Assembly (NCBI RefSeq): GCF_008974145.1
Contig: NZ_BJKP01000003.1
Span: forward strand, 115,411 to 179,410
Length of the DNA stretch: 64,000 nt
Direction: 5' to 3'
From: Microcystis aeruginosa NIES-4325
GTDB taxonomy: Bacteria > Cyanobacteriota > Cyanobacteriia > Cyanobacteriales > Microcystaceae
Of the stretch, positions 1-9,267 are shown piece by piece (the stretch's first letter is position 1; every line of letters starts with the position of its first letter). A program made the position numbers and the translations under genes. Below the pieces are notes generated by a model, which was given only the letters and a program-made list of their open reading frames with translations, made no database searches and was not told where the DNA came from.

Positions 1-347
1 CAACCGTGGAAAGGTACGAGAATGGGAGTATGACTGAGATGACCGATTAAGTTATTTAACCAACGATAACGGGAAAAGGAACCGTGACCGCAATCGTGAC
101 CGACGACAAATAAGGCCCAAAACATGGTTCCCTGCATAAACCAAAAAAGGGGGAAGAACCAAGCTTGATTAATCTGGTAAGTTATCCAGTAAAGTAGGGT
201 AATAATGCCAATATCAAAAAAAAAGTAGGCTAAAGAGCGAAAAACGCTTGATTGGAAGCAACGGGCCGGGATAGCTAGACGGACATCCTGTAGGGTAAAT
301 GGCAAAAATTCTCTTTTTAGGGCAGGTTTAGGTAGGGTTTGGGACAC
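1..347 (-). CDS. desB: Omega-3 (delta-15) acyl-lipid desaturase DesB, N-terminal part
   Basis: The gene runs off the left edge; about 115 N-terminal residues are present. The translation contains the first histidine box of membrane fatty-acid desaturases (HDCGHGSFS) after a hydrophobic stretch, then NLIGHLSHTPILVPFHG, which I recognise from cyanobacterial DesB. The enzyme would introduce a double bond into glycerolipid acyl chains in thylakoid and plasma membranes, typically in cold response. No ATG is in frame after the upstream stop. I chose the GTG whose first base is 347, just before the conserved FTLQD segment; TTG codons at 362 and 374 are alternatives. Histidine boxes two and three lie outside the window. 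Confidence 0.88.
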   Translation of the reverse strand, partial: MSQTLPKPALKREFLPFTLQDVRLAIPARCFQSSVFRSLAYFFFDIGIITLLYWITYQINQAWFFPLFWFMQGTMFWALFVVGHDCGHGSFSRYRWLNNLIGHLSHTPILVPFHG

Positions 348-523
348 TAGGTTATAACTCAAGGTAGATGACAAGGGCAGTATTGACGAAGGCTTGAGAA
401 CTAAAGTTTTCTGTTTCTCGATGCGCTATCTTTTCTCTGTCTCAGCTAGGAGCGGATAAGACCGAGCGATCGAGCGAATTTCGTCTAACTCACTAGGATT
501 TTATTGTAGGGCTTAATGTAACT

Positions 524-552
524 TAACAAAAGCCCCTGGGGAAAGTCCCCAG
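524..552 (-). terminator. Rho-independent terminator after the aminotransferase gene
   Basis: On the minus strand, CTGGGG and CCCCAG form a 6-bp stem with a 5-nt loop, followed by GGGCTTTTG. It lies about 100 bp beyond the stop of the aminotransferase, between that gene and desB, so it probably ends its transcript. The T run is short and interrupted. Confidence 0.55.
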
Positions 553-652
553 AAAGTCCTTTAGGAAGTACATTCCCTTTTTTATAGTTCAAGTCCGTTA
601 AAACTGAAAAAAAGGGCGAACAAAATTCACCCTAACAGACAAAGTAATCATC

Positions 653-1816
653 CTACAAAGTGCCGATAAACTTATCAATGCGATCAAATCCTTTTTCAAT
701 CGTCTTTAGGTCTGTAGCATAGGAAAGACGAATACAATCATCAGCACCGAAAGCAATACCGGGGATAGCAGCCACTTTTTGGGTTTCGAGGAGTTTCTGA
801 CAAAAATCCCGGGATTTTAAACCAGTTTGACTAATATCGATAAACACATAAAAAGCACCGTTGGGAGTAGGACAATTAAGTCTGGGGAGCGATCGCACTC
901 GTTCTAAAATATACTGTCGGCGCTCGCTAAAAGCTTTGACCATTTCCTCGATGCAATCTTGGGGACTCTCCAAAGCAGCGATCGCACCGTACTGAGCAAA
1001 AGTGCAGACATTGGAGGTACTATGACCTTGGATCTTAGTCATAGCCTTGACAATTTCCACCGGTCCTGCTATGTAACCGACGCGCCACCCCGTCATCGAG
1101 AAAGCTTTAGCAAAACCATTACTAATAATACTGCGCTGAAAGATTTCCGGACCAAAAGAAGCGATACTGCGGTGAATTGCGCCATCATAGAGGATTTTCT
1201 CGTAAATTTCGTCAGAAACCACTAAAATATCCTTTTCAACCACAATTTTTGCTAAAGCTGCGATTTCTTCGGGAGTATAGACAATGCCGGTGGGATTAGA
1301 GGGAGAATTGAGAACAAATAATTTAGTTTTCGGTGTAATTGCCGCTTCTAGCTGTTCGGGGGTGATTTTATACTGATTCTCTAGGCTAGTGTTGACTATA
1401 ACCGATGTTCCCCCCGCTAACGTCACCATTTCAGGATAACTCAACCAGTAGGGTGCGGGAATAATTACTTCGTCCCCCGCTTCAATTAACGCCATGATTA
1501 GATTATAGAGAGACTGTTTACCGCCATTGGTAACGATGACATTATCGGCATTGTATGCTAATTGATTATCCCGCAGCAATTTCTCAGCGATGGCTTTTCT
1601 TAACCCCGGTTCTCCGGCAGCCGGTCCGTAGCGAGTTTTTCCCTCATCGAGGGCCTTTTTCGCGGCAGCTCTGATGTGAGTGGGTGTGTCGAAATCTGGC
1701 TCCCCGGCGCTAAAACTACAGACATCTTCGCCGTTTCTCTTCATTTCCTTGGCCAGAGAGTCGATAGCTAGGGTAAGGGAGGGGGTGACTTGATTGACTC
1801 GTGACGCTAGTTTCAT
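653..1816 (-). CDS. aspC: Class I PLP aminotransferase, aspartate/prephenate type
   Basis: A 387-residue fold-type I aminotransferase, full length for subgroup Ib aspartate aminotransferases. The N-terminus has the [10 protein letters not shown] signature, NSPSNPTG lies mid-protein, [10 protein letters not shown] carries the conserved Asp and Tyr that contact PLP, and [17 protein letters not shown] carries the Schiff-base lysine. It would transfer the amino group between aspartate or glutamate and oxo acids in the cytosol; several cyanobacterial Ib enzymes also transaminate prephenate to arogenate, so the exact acceptor is open. It starts at ATG 1816 and stands alone between divergently spaced repeats. 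A hairpin terminator follows. Confidence 0.9.
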   Translation of the reverse strand: MKLASRVNQVTPSLTLAIDSLAKEMKRNGEDVCSFSAGEPDFDTPTHIRAAAKKALDEGKTRYGPAAGEPGLRKAIAEKLLRDNQLAYNADNVIVTNGGKQSLYNLIMALIEAGDEVIIPAPYWLSYPEMVTLAGGTSVIVNTSLENQYKITPEQLEAAITPKTKLFVLNSPSNPTGIVYTPEEIAALAKIVVEKDILVVSDEIYEKILYDGAIHRSIASFGPEIFQRSIISNGFAKAFSMTGWRVGYIAGPVEIVKAMTKIQGHSTSNVCTFAQYGAIAALESPQDCIEEMVKAFSERRQYILERVRSLPRLNCPTPNGAFYVFIDISQTGLKSRDFCQKLLETQKVAAIPGIAFGADDCIRLSYATDLKTIEKGFDRIDKFIGTL

Positions 1817-1936
1817 AGTATTTTACCCTGAAAGGGCTTTTCTGATGACCTACACAACCTTTAGTATTGTCCATCACCTCGATTGTTCTGGGTGTTTTTT
1901 TATATAATCTACGGAATTGCGGCGCTTAGGGATGGG

Positions 1937-2001
1937 AATGGGGTGTGGGGTGTGGGGTGTGGGGTGTAGGGTGTGGGGTGTGGGGTGTAGGGTGTGGGGT
2001 G
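1937..2001. repeat. Heptamer tandem repeat (GGGGTGT family)
   Basis: About nine copies of a 7-bp unit GGGGTGT, some with A for G, lie in the gap between the aminotransferase and the restriction gene. Short heptamer arrays of this kind are a hallmark of several cyanobacterial genomes. No gene is seen in the gap. Confidence 0.9.
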
Positions 2002-2005
2002 ATGG

Positions 2006-2029
2006 GGAGAATAAATAAAAATAATCTCC
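2006..2029. repeat. 24-bp A/T-rich near-palindrome, copy 1
   Basis: A 24-bp quasi-palindrome that begins GGAGA and ends TCTCC with an A/T core. The same unit occurs in reverse orientation at 7933-7956 and 9268-9291, always at the edge of an intergenic region. Function unknown. Confidence 0.7.
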
Positions 2030-2031
2030 TT

Positions 2032-2058
2032 TTGCCTATTGCCTATTGCCTATTGCCT
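2032..2058. repeat. Heptamer tandem repeat (TTGCCTA)
   Basis: Nearly four copies of TTGCCTA directly downstream of the restriction-modification gene stop. A shorter run of the same unit is seen near 12833-12848, showing dispersal of this motif family in the genome. Confidence 0.85.
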
Positions 2059-2061
2059 TCG

Positions 2062-4815
2062 TTATTGAGTATTTTTTCTTTTTGCGGGTTTTTGTTTGCT
2101 GGTAGGGAGTAGGGGAGCGGTTAATTTTTCGTAGAGTTCAAAGAGGTATTCAATACGGTTTAATTCACTGGTAAAGGGTTGGGGACGATAACACAAATCA
2201 ACGGCTTTGTCAAGTTTTTGGTGAGCTTTGAGCAAGTACGGGGGCATGGTTAAAGGATCGTATAAATCCGCAAGGCTACTATCGGGATATTTTATCCTAG
2301 TATCTAGCACAGCTTGAGCGCAAGTTTCGACGGTTTGTTTTTGTTTGTCGGTGATATTTTCTGGAAAGGGGTAGTTATTATAAACAATATCTTTTGAATA
2401 ACGATAATCACTTTTTAATCTTCCACACACATATTTAACCCATGCCATGTGCATTTCTGAAGTAAGAATACCAAATAAATATAAATTGGCATTAGGAATT
2501 AATAAAACTTGATCATTACCAATAACATTTTTATTCATAAAACCTATTGGAATATATTTTCTTCTTTCAGATGAGACACGGGGAACAAGTAAATAATTCG
2601 TTTCGGGTTGTGCTATTTGACAGAATAGAGTAGGTGTCGCCGCAAATTTACGAGTAGAAGCAGCTTTACTTTTTAATCTAAAATTTTTAACCTTATCTAC
2701 TCTTTTGATGACTTCTGGTAATGTCTTTAATTCAGTGGGAGAAATATCAAGTAACCAGAGACAGTAGCGACTATAACCATTAATAAATTCTTGCGCTCCT
2801 GTATAAGGTTTAATCCATTTTTCTGCCTTCGGCTCTAATTTTAAAAATTCTTCTTTTTCCAGTTTTGTAAAAATAAAATTACCACCATCTCTTGGCATAC
2901 TACCAAAACGCATTAATGGAACATTAGACAAAGGAAAACTTCGATTATAAATAATGATATCACTTCCATCAACCAAATAGGGATTAATATTATTGGACTG
3001 AACAACTAATGATTCACCTTGAATATCTTCATAATCAAATAGGATTTTATTTGTTATATTAAAACTTCCAAAGCCAATAATAACACAATGAACTGCTGCG
3101 TTTCCTTTTGCTTCATTACTCCATTTAAAAGTACGATGGGCAAAATGAATTTTTAACTGATATTTTTGAAAAAGAATATTCCAAAGTAATGCAACTTGCT
3201 CCCCTTGAGATATAGAATTTGTGGAAACAAAAGCAACCCTGATTCTATTGCTCTGAATTATTTGAGCAGCCTTGATATACCATGCACACACATAATCTAA
3301 AACGCCTATTCCTTTCTCACCGTCGAAAACATAAGCCATATCATTCCTTTGCTGTTCGTTCATAATCATCGCACCAACAAAAGGAGGATTTCCTAAAATA
3401 AAATTGAGCTTCTCTTTTGATATAACTTCCTCCCAATCAATCCGTAAGGCATTTCCATGCACAATCTTTGCCGATTTTTTCAATGGCAAACGCACAAAAT
3501 ACTGACCAAAAGTATTACTAACCTTAACATTCATCTGATGATCAATTAACCACATCGCCACTTCTGCCACCCTCACCGCAAACTCATCGTATTCAATACC
3601 AGCAAACTGATTAACATCTACCTGAATAATGGTACTAATATCTGTTACTAACTGCCCCGTTTTATCTAACTCTTGTAACACCAAAATCTCTAAATCGCGT
3701 AACTCCCGATAGGTAATAATTAAAAAATTGCCGCAACCACAGGCAGGATCAAGAAAATATAAATTAGCAATCTTTTTCCGAAATTCTAGTAATTTATTGC
3801 GATTGCCTTTAATCTTCTCAAATTCTCTGGATAAATCATCTAAAAATAACGGTTTAATCACCTTTTGAATATTTTTCTCGGAGGTATAATGCGCCCCTAA
3901 ATTGCGTCGTTCTTTTGGATTCATTACCGCTTGAAACATAGAACCAAAAATAGCAGGGGAAATTTTTCCCCAATCAAAAGCACAAGCTTCTAATAACATG
4001 ACTCGCATCTTGCTATCAAAAGCCGCTAAGGGTAATGACTCCTCAAATAACTTGCCATTTATGTAGGGAAATTGAGTGAAATTCTCATCCAGATTTTTTA
4101 ATCTTTTTTCTTCTGGTGTATTCAAAACCTGAAAAATATAAGCAATGTGCATCGCTAAATCACTGCCATCTTCTTTGGTATGTAGATCAATATATTCCCA
4201 GAAAATACCCTTATTAAAAATACCCGTATCATCGGCAAATAAACAAAATAATAAACGCACTAGATAAACTTCCAAATCATGCCCCATATAACCAATTTCT
4301 TTGAGGCAATCATGAAGTTTTCCCATTAACTCGGCTGCTTGAAGATTGACGGAATCTTCGTCTTTATAAACTCGCTTTTCGTAACCAGCAATAAAATCAA
4401 ATAAATGAACGTTATCAACAAAATTACTTAATTCAAATTCCCATTGATTGCCCGAATCTAAATCATATAATTTAAACCGTTGAAAATCCGAGACTAAAAT
4501 ATAACGCGGTAACTCATGTTCCTTTAAATTGGGAAAATAATCCTTTGCCTGTTGTGTGGCTTTTTCTAAATCTTTCCCCTTCGATTTATGCTCAACTAAA
4601 ATCGTTCCTTTCCAGAGTAAATCAATAAAACCCTGTTTATTATCTGCTTTTTTTATCGGTTGCTCAAAACTAGCTACCCTACGCCGTGAAATGCCAAAGA
4701 CATTAAAAAAATCATTCCAAAAAGATTGAGATTCTGCTTTTTCTGAAGTCTCTCCTTCCCACTCTTTTTGAAAAGCGATGGCGCGATTTTTTATTTCATT
4801 CCAACTTAAAGGCAT
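2062..4815 (-). CDS. MmeI-like (Type IIL) fused restriction endonuclease-DNA methyltransferase
   Basis: A 917-residue single-chain restriction-modification protein. Residues 61-80 hold a PD-(D/E)XK-like nuclease site (D65, E75, K77 in IDLL...VEHKSKG). A helical spacer follows, then GAHYTSEKNI (about 307-316), methyltransferase motif I DPACGCGNF (356-364) and motif IV NPPF (476-479) typical of N6-adenine methylation. The C-terminal 350 residues would hold the target recognition domain and end in a Lys-rich tail. This order matches the MmeI family, in which one polypeptide both cuts and protects by hemimethylation, so no separate methylase is needed, and none is present. It starts at ATG 4815. 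The specificity cannot be read from sequence. All key residues look intact. Confidence 0.88.
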   Translation of the reverse strand: MPLSWNEIKNRAIAFQKEWEGETSEKAESQSFWNDFFNVFGISRRRVASFEQPIKKADNKQGFIDLLWKGTILVEHKSKGKDLEKATQQAKDYFPNLKEHELPRYILVSDFQRFKLYDLDSGNQWEFELSNFVDNVHLFDFIAGYEKRVYKDEDSVNLQAAELMGKLHDCLKEIGYMGHDLEVYLVRLLFCLFADDTGIFNKGIFWEYIDLHTKEDGSDLAMHIAYIFQVLNTPEEKRLKNLDENFTQFPYINGKLFEESLPLAAFDSKMRVMLLEACAFDWGKISPAIFGSMFQAVMNPKERRNLGAHYTSEKNIQKVIKPLFLDDLSREFEKIKGNRNKLLEFRKKIANLYFLDPACGCGNFLIITYRELRDLEILVLQELDKTGQLVTDISTIIQVDVNQFAGIEYDEFAVRVAEVAMWLIDHQMNVKVSNTFGQYFVRLPLKKSAKIVHGNALRIDWEEVISKEKLNFILGNPPFVGAMIMNEQQRNDMAYVFDGEKGIGVLDYVCAWYIKAAQIIQSNRIRVAFVSTNSISQGEQVALLWNILFQKYQLKIHFAHRTFKWSNEAKGNAAVHCVIIGFGSFNITNKILFDYEDIQGESLVVQSNNINPYLVDGSDIIIYNRSFPLSNVPLMRFGSMPRDGGNFIFTKLEKEEFLKLEPKAEKWIKPYTGAQEFINGYSRYCLWLLDISPTELKTLPEVIKRVDKVKNFRLKSKAASTRKFAATPTLFCQIAQPETNYLLVPRVSSERRKYIPIGFMNKNVIGNDQVLLIPNANLYLFGILTSEMHMAWVKYVCGRLKSDYRYSKDIVYNNYPFPENITDKQKQTVETCAQAVLDTRIKYPDSSLADLYDPLTMPPYLLKAHQKLDKAVDLCYRPQPFTSELNRIEYLFELYEKLTAPLLPTSKQKPAKRKNTQ

Positions 4816-4945
4816 AGTTTTAAATCCTTATCTTTCGCGGGTTTGCTCAAAGATACTAGAAAATGGTGTAGGGAGCCAGATGCAGTTAGCAAGGGATACA
4901 GATAAGTAGCTGGTTATAATTAAATTGAAGATAAATTTTAGGTTC

Positions 4946-5014
4946 GATCCCCCCTGCCCCCCTTGATAAGGGGGGTGCCGATAGGCGGGGGGATCTCCCC
5001 TTAATAAGGGGGGC
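4946..5014. repeat. C/G-run inverted-repeat element upstream of the restriction gene
   Basis: Three nested or adjacent stems: GATCCCCCC (4946-4954) pairs with GGGGGGATC (4987-4995); inside, CCCCCCTT pairs with AAGGGGGG (4957-4975); next to it CCCCTT pairs with AAGGGG (4997-5011). This is a dispersed hairpin repeat of a type common in cyanobacterial intergenic DNA. It lies in the 350-bp gap between the divergent restriction and DUF29 genes and could form a cruciform or a strong RNA structure. Confidence 0.8.
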
Positions 5015-5165
5015 ATCTGATAATTTTTAACGCCTACCTACTTAGTTTCCATTTTAGGTTATTTTTTGGTAAACTACAAGGGAAGCTAGAAATTAGTAAC
5101 GCATTGAGAATTGTATCCGCTTAGTTATCAGTGCAGTTATTGACACGAACGAACAACTTATCGCT

Positions 5166-5633
5166 ATGTCCAAGACTCTCTACGAACAAGATTTTCAATT
5201 GTGGCTCGCAACAACAATTAATCACCTACAGAAGCGGGAATTTGCTGCGCTGGATACTGATAACTTAATTGAGGAGTTAACCGAGTTTGGAAAATCGGAA
5301 AAAAGAACTTTAGAAAGTAATTTGATGATTCTTTTGGCTCATTTGCTCAAATTAAAAGTACAGCACGACGCACCGCCATCAATGAAGGATAGCTGGTATT
5401 GTTCTATTATTGAGCATCGCCAGCGAATTGAGAAAAACTTACGCAATACACCTTCCCTGAAATCCTATCTAGAAACTGCTATCGAGGAAGCTTATCCAGA
5501 TGCTCGTCAAGTGGCAATTAAGGAAGGGAAACTTGCTCAATTTGGTGTTCGGATTCCCCCAGAAAATGATTATCCTCAAATTTGTCCTTTCTTGCCAGAG
5601 CAAATCTTAGATGAGAACTTCTATGGCAATTGA
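5166..5633 (+). CDS. DUF29 family protein
   Basis: A 155-residue protein with the DUF29 pattern: an N-terminal YEQDFQLWLATTINHLQKREFAALD segment, then NLIEELTEFGKSEKR and a long helical middle with LLAHLLKLK. DUF29 proteins are abundant and multi-copy in cyanobacteria; their function is unknown, and a DNA-associated or toxin-antitoxin-like role has only been suggested. No membrane segment or signal peptide is visible. It starts at ATG 5166 and stands alone, transcribed away from the MmeI-like restriction gene. There is no partner gene next to it. Confidence 0.82.
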   Translation: MSKTLYEQDFQLWLATTINHLQKREFAALDTDNLIEELTEFGKSEKRTLESNLMILLAHLLKLKVQHDAPPSMKDSWYCSIIEHRQRIEKNLRNTPSLKSYLETAIEEAYPDARQVAIKEGKLAQFGVRIPPENDYPQICPFLPEQILDENFYGN

Positions 5634-5732
5634 CCAAATGTGTCTCAGCTTATAATAATATGAACAACCACAAAGGCACAAAGGACACAAAGATTAGGTT
5701 TTTCTGGCAACCCTAACTAAAACTTACCTGAA

Positions 5733-5766
5733 GAAAAGCCCCCAGAAAACATCACTTTCTAGGGGT
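5733..5766 (-). terminator. Rho-independent terminator after the thrC-ThiS operon
   Basis: Reading the minus strand, CCCC-T-AGAAA pairs with TTTCT-GGGG (one bulged T), closing a short loop, and is followed by GGCTTTTCTTC. It lies about 40 bp past the stop of the ThiS-like gene and likely ends the thrC transcript. Confidence 0.65.
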
Positions 5767-5803
5767 TTAATTACAATTGACGGAAAACAAACTTATAGGG
5801 AGG

Positions 5804-6079
5804 TTAACCTCCAGCCACCGCAGGAACGATACTGACTTCATCGCCATCTTTTAAGGGGGTTTTTGTCCCATCGAGGAAGCGAATATCTTCACTGTTGACG
5901 TAGAAATTTAAAAAGCGCCGGGGTGCGCCATCTTCATCGCATAAGCGGGCCTTAATACCGGGGAAACTTGCTTCTAAGGATTCGATTAAATCACCGACAT
6001 TACTAGCACTACACTCGACGGTAGCCTTATTTTTTGTAAATTGTTGCAGGGGAGTGGGAACGAGAACTTTTACGGCCAT
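5804..6079 (-). CDS. MoaD/ThiS-like sulfur-carrier protein paired with threonine synthase
   Basis: A 91-residue ubiquitin-fold protein (taking ATG 6079; a TTG three codons upstream is less likely) that ends in the Gly-Gly tail (SIVPAVAGG) needed for adenylation and thiocarboxylate formation in MoaD, ThiS and CysO proteins. [12 protein letters not shown] and the RFLNFYVN strand fit the family. It lies about 105 bp downstream of thrC on the same strand and probably shares its mRNA. Molybdopterin and thiamine genes are absent nearby, so a role in amino-acid sulfur transfer (as with mycobacterial CysO or the bacterial HcyS system) is an inference. A second carrier of this type lies at 48550-48825. 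Confidence 0.85.
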   Translation of the reverse strand: MAVKVLVPTPLQQFTKNKATVECSASNVGDLIESLEASFPGIKARLCDEDGAPRRFLNFYVNSEDIRFLDGTKTPLKDGDEVSIVPAVAGG

Positions 6080-6184
6080 AGATATCAAGGAAAAAGTGGA
6101 AAGGACAGTAAGCTGTTAAAAATTTAAATTGCTTGTGGAGATGAGGCAAGGGGATAATCGCCCCATCATCCCTGAACATCAATT

Positions 6185-7489
6185 CTAGACGAGAACCTGT
6201 TGCCATTCGAGGCGTTCGAGGGTGCGGGAACGTTCTAGGGCCCGTTCAAAGCTTTCTAATTTCGGTTCGATTAACAGGGGTTCACCGATATAACCCTGTA
6301 CCGCTTCTTGGGTTTTTAGACCATTACCAGTGATATAAACGACCGTGGTTTCTTCGGGGTCGATTTTACCCGCTTCTACTAATTTTTTCAAGACAGCGAT
6401 AGTCGTACCGCCTGCGGTTTCCGTGAAAATGCCCTCCGTTTCTGCCAAAAGTTTAATACCTTCGATAATTTCGGCATCGGTGACGGATTCAATATTACCG
6501 CCAGTTTTACGGGCAATATCAAGGGCATAAACACCATCGGCGGGATTACCAATAGCGATCGATTTGGCGATAGTATTGGGTTTAACTGGGGCGACAAAAT
6601 CCCGTCCTTCCTTGAAAGCTTGGGCAATGGGGGAACAACCCTCCGCTTGGGCGCCACTAAAACGCACTGCTTTATCTGCCACCAAACCGACTTTGACGAA
6701 TTCTTGGAAGCCTTTATAAATCTTGGTAAACAGGGAACCACTGGCTAAAGGTGCGACAATATGATCGGGGAGTTTCCAGCCTAATTGTTCGGCCACTTCA
6801 AAGCCTAAGGTTTTGGAACCTTCGGAATAGTAGGGACGCAGATTGATGTTGACAAAACCCCAACCGTAGGTATTGCCCACTTCTGAACAGAGACGGTTAA
6901 CCTGATCATAATTGCCTTTAACAGCCATGACCGTGGGATTATAGATTAGGGTGCCGAGAATTTTACCCGCTTCTAAGTCGGAGGGAATGAAAACACAACA
7001 GTCTAAACCGGCGTGAGCGGCAATAGCGGCGGTGGAATTGGCCAGATTTCCCGTACTAGCACAGGAAACGGTAGTAAAACCTAATTCTTTAGCCCGGGTA
7101 AGGGCGACGGATACCACTCTATCTTTGAAGCTGAGAGTGGGCATATTGACGGCATCATTTTTAATGTAGAGATTTTTTAGACCCAAGCGCCGAGCTAAAC
7201 GGTGGGATTTAACTAGGGGAGTCATACCCGTACCCACATCGATAGGATTTTCACTTTCCACCGGCAAAAAAGAACGATAGCGCCAGATGGAATTGGGACC
7301 TGCTTGAATGCTTTCTCTGGTGACGGTGCGACGGATGAGGTCGTAATCGTAGTCCACTTCCAGGGGGGCAAAGGTTTCTTCGCAGATATTCAGCGCTTTC
7401 AGGGGGTAGGAGGTCCCGCCTTCCTTAGAAACCAAGCGGGTAAAGGTGGGGATGAATTTTGAGGTTTCGATGTTTGTCGCTAGGGTCAT
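6185..7489 (-). CDS. thrC: Threonine synthase
   Basis: A 434-residue PLP enzyme that converts O-phosphohomoserine to threonine and phosphate. The PLP-lysine motif LSFKDRVV follows IKNDAVNMPT; SCASTGNLANSTAA is the phosphate-binding loop, and GSLFTKIYKGF and TAGGTTIAVL are also conserved. The length and the N-terminal extension with a cysteine-containing CEETFAPLEVDYDYD segment fit the plant/cyanobacterial type of the enzyme. It starts at ATG 7489. The downstream gene encodes a ThiS/MoaD-like carrier protein. A GC-rich hairpin (GGGGCGATTATCCCC on the minus strand, near 6151-6165) sits between the two genes and may modulate read-through. Confidence 0.93.
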   Translation of the reverse strand: MTLATNIETSKFIPTFTRLVSKEGGTSYPLKALNICEETFAPLEVDYDYDLIRRTVTRESIQAGPNSIWRYRSFLPVESENPIDVGTGMTPLVKSHRLARRLGLKNLYIKNDAVNMPTLSFKDRVVSVALTRAKELGFTTVSCASTGNLANSTAAIAAHAGLDCCVFIPSDLEAGKILGTLIYNPTVMAVKGNYDQVNRLCSEVGNTYGWGFVNINLRPYYSEGSKTLGFEVAEQLGWKLPDHIVAPLASGSLFTKIYKGFQEFVKVGLVADKAVRFSGAQAEGCSPIAQAFKEGRDFVAPVKPNTIAKSIAIGNPADGVYALDIARKTGGNIESVTDAEIIEGIKLLAETEGIFTETAGGTTIAVLKKLVEAGKIDPEETTVVYITGNGLKTQEAVQGYIGEPLLIEPKLESFERALERSRTLERLEWQQVLV

Positions 7490-7975
7490 GATTTTCCTGT
7501 CTTGCCGTCAACTGAATCTACAAGCATCCTATCACCGGCAAAATCTTGGTGTCAAATATACCCGAATATTTTTGTCGGGTATAAATTTATACAAAAACTA
7601 GGGGATAATCTGGGGAGCAGCAAGGGTTAAGGGGAGATGGTTGGGCTGCCGTGTCAGGAAACTTCGGTGTAGTTTTAGGTCAAAACAAGAACTAGGAGAA
7701 GGGATTTAAGTTTTTTAGGAGGCTATAGCCTTTTTTTGCGGAATTTTATCGAAATAAATCATAATTTACGTTTAAATAGCTTAAACAGGGGGCGATTAAC
7801 TGCGGTTGTCAGAAAGTTTCTCGCTTTACTCAGGATGATTGTCAAGAAAAGTGACAAATTATGTGATTTTGTTGAGAAATAATAATTTTTTCCGGACTGC
7901 CCAATAAAATTGACTATTTTCGGCAGTCGGCAGGAGATTATTTTTATTTATTCTCCCTTCTCCCCACTTCATAAT
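7490..7975. other. Intergenic region, 486 bp, no gene seen
   Basis: No convincing reading frame is present. It contains an AGGC-TATA-GCCT palindrome followed by seven T at about 7721-7737 (a weak terminator-like structure on the plus strand) and a copy of the 24-bp A/T-rich near-palindrome at 7933-7956. A repeated AATTCAT unit precedes the rsmD stop. The thrC promoter must lie in the right part next to 7490, but I cannot place it. Confidence 0.6.
7933..7956. repeat. 24-bp A/T-rich near-palindrome, copy 2
   Basis: Reverse-complement match to the unit at 2006-2029, lying just before the rsmD stop on the intergenic side. Confidence 0.7.
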
Positions 7976-8521
7976 TCATAATTCATATGCTTTTTGATAA
8001 AAAGTTAAGGTAGTATTGCCGTAGCGTTTTTGACGACAAATAGTTAAACCTTCTAGATTAATTGCTGGCCAAGATTTGGGATTGTGTTCCACGGCAATTT
8101 CCCCTAGGGAATCTAATAAATTAGATTGAGAGATGGCAGTTAATACCGGTAAATATAACCCGCTTTCGTAGGGAGGATCAAAATAAATTAAATCAAAACT
8201 TTTCCCCGCTAAAGTGGCTAACTTTATTACCACATCCCCCCGAATTACTTGGAATTGCTGGTGAGAAGTTGCTAAATTGCGCCAATTTTCCTTGATAATT
8301 TCGCCAGCGCGTCCTGATTGTTCAATTCCGATTACTAGACTCGCACCTCGACATAAAGCTTCCGCACCCATGGAACCATTACCCGCACAAAGATCCAACC
8401 AACGACAGCCGGATAATTTCTGTTGCCAGATATTAAATAAAGCTTCTCGCACCCTTGCTGTCGTCGGACGGGTTAATTGTCCTGCTAGGGTTTTTATGGG
8501 ACGATTGCCGTAAATTCTCAT
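7976..8521 (-). CDS. rsmD: 16S rRNA (guanine(966)-N2)-methyltransferase RsmD
   Basis: A 181-residue class I SAM methyltransferase. The N-terminus MRIYGNRPIKTLAG...TRPTTARVREALFNIW is diagnostic for RsmD. LDLCAGNGSMGAEALCRGA is the SAM-binding motif I, and FDPPYESGLY is the (D/N)PPY catalytic motif for exocyclic amino methylation of guanine. The enzyme would act on the assembled small ribosomal subunit in the cytosol. It starts at ATG 8521, only 3 bp past the stop of the uracil-DNA glycosylase gene upstream, so the two are one transcription unit. Confidence 0.92.
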   Translation of the reverse strand: MRIYGNRPIKTLAGQLTRPTTARVREALFNIWQQKLSGCRWLDLCAGNGSMGAEALCRGASLVIGIEQSGRAGEIIKENWRNLATSHQQFQVIRGDVVIKLATLAGKSFDLIYFDPPYESGLYLPVLTAISQSNLLDSLGEIAVEHNPKSWPAINLEGLTICRQKRYGNTTLTFYQKAYEL

Positions 8522-8524
8522 TAG

Positions 8525-9202
8525 TTAAAAGGCAAATTCAGTTAATCTTTTTTGTAATAAATCGGGAAAAAGGGCATAGTATCTTTGATTGAGAGGAGAA
8601 GGATGGGGGAGAGGCAATAAAGTTACTTTCTTTTGCTGTTTTAATCCCTGTTCATCGGTAGCGGTAAGGGTAACTACCAGTTTTTTGGTAAAGCGTTCTT
8701 TATCAAGATAGAATTTATCTACTTCTTTGGGTTTACCATAGGGTTCAAACCATTTAAAAGCTTCCGTGCCAAGGGGAATGATATGATCACCTTGCCAATA
8801 AAAAACGAGCAGTTTTTCTATAAATGGACGAAAACGATCTTTTACTTCCCCAGAATAAGCTTTATTACCCGGGGGTTTGTAAGGAACTGTATTAGTTAGG
8901 AAAATTCGATCGCACACCGATAATAGCTCTTGACGATCATGGGATTTTCTCCCCTGCCAAGCTTGAAAAAATCCCTCTCTTACCATTCTACCGGCCGCCC
9001 CGATCAAAGGTTGTCCTGCATATACTTCATCTCGTCCTAAATCCCGGCCAAAAAAGCATAACTGACTAGCAAGATTACCAGCATACAAAACTGGTTCAAA
9101 GGGGTCTTTTTGTGCCTCATGGTAAATTAGGGTATCGATGGGAAAATCCTCTTTTTTTGCCTCTTGGTGTACCTGTTTAATTAGGGTTTTAATGTCGGCC
9201 AT
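8525..9202 (-). CDS. Uracil-DNA glycosylase superfamily protein
   Basis: A 225-residue protein of the family 4/5-like UDG superfamily. Residues near 45-70 give CFFGRDLGRDEVYAGQPLIGAAGR, matching motif A (GRDPG-like) and the GxPxxGxxG loop. ITNTVPYKPPGN-like text (LTNTVPYKPPGNKAYS) follows, and LPHPSPLNQRYY near the C-terminus is the HPSPLN uracil-binding/leucine-intercalation motif. The role is presumed base-excision repair of uracil. The four Cys of the 4Fe-4S cluster of classical family 4 enzymes are not evident, so it is a divergent branch. It lies directly upstream of rsmD in a tight pair. Confidence 0.78.
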   Translation of the reverse strand: MADIKTLIKQVHQEAKKEDFPIDTLIYHEAQKDPFEPVLYAGNLASQLCFFGRDLGRDEVYAGQPLIGAAGRMVREGFFQAWQGRKSHDRQELLSVCDRIFLTNTVPYKPPGNKAYSGEVKDRFRPFIEKLLVFYWQGDHIIPLGTEAFKWFEPYGKPKEVDKFYLDKERFTKKLVVTLTATDEQGLKQQKKVTLLPLPHPSPLNQRYYALFPDLLQKRLTEFAF

Positions 9203-9267
9203 TATTCCAGAAATCAGTTATTAGTGGCTCTTTATTCTACTACAAAAATGAAAATTATCAGTCTTCA

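Noticed and set aside
4828..5016. 62-codon minus-strand frame before the restriction gene
   Set aside because: Pro/Gly-rich translation of the hairpin repeat; no start context.
6345..6741. Frames in other phases inside thrC
   Set aside because: Shadows of threonine synthase, which is clearly coding.
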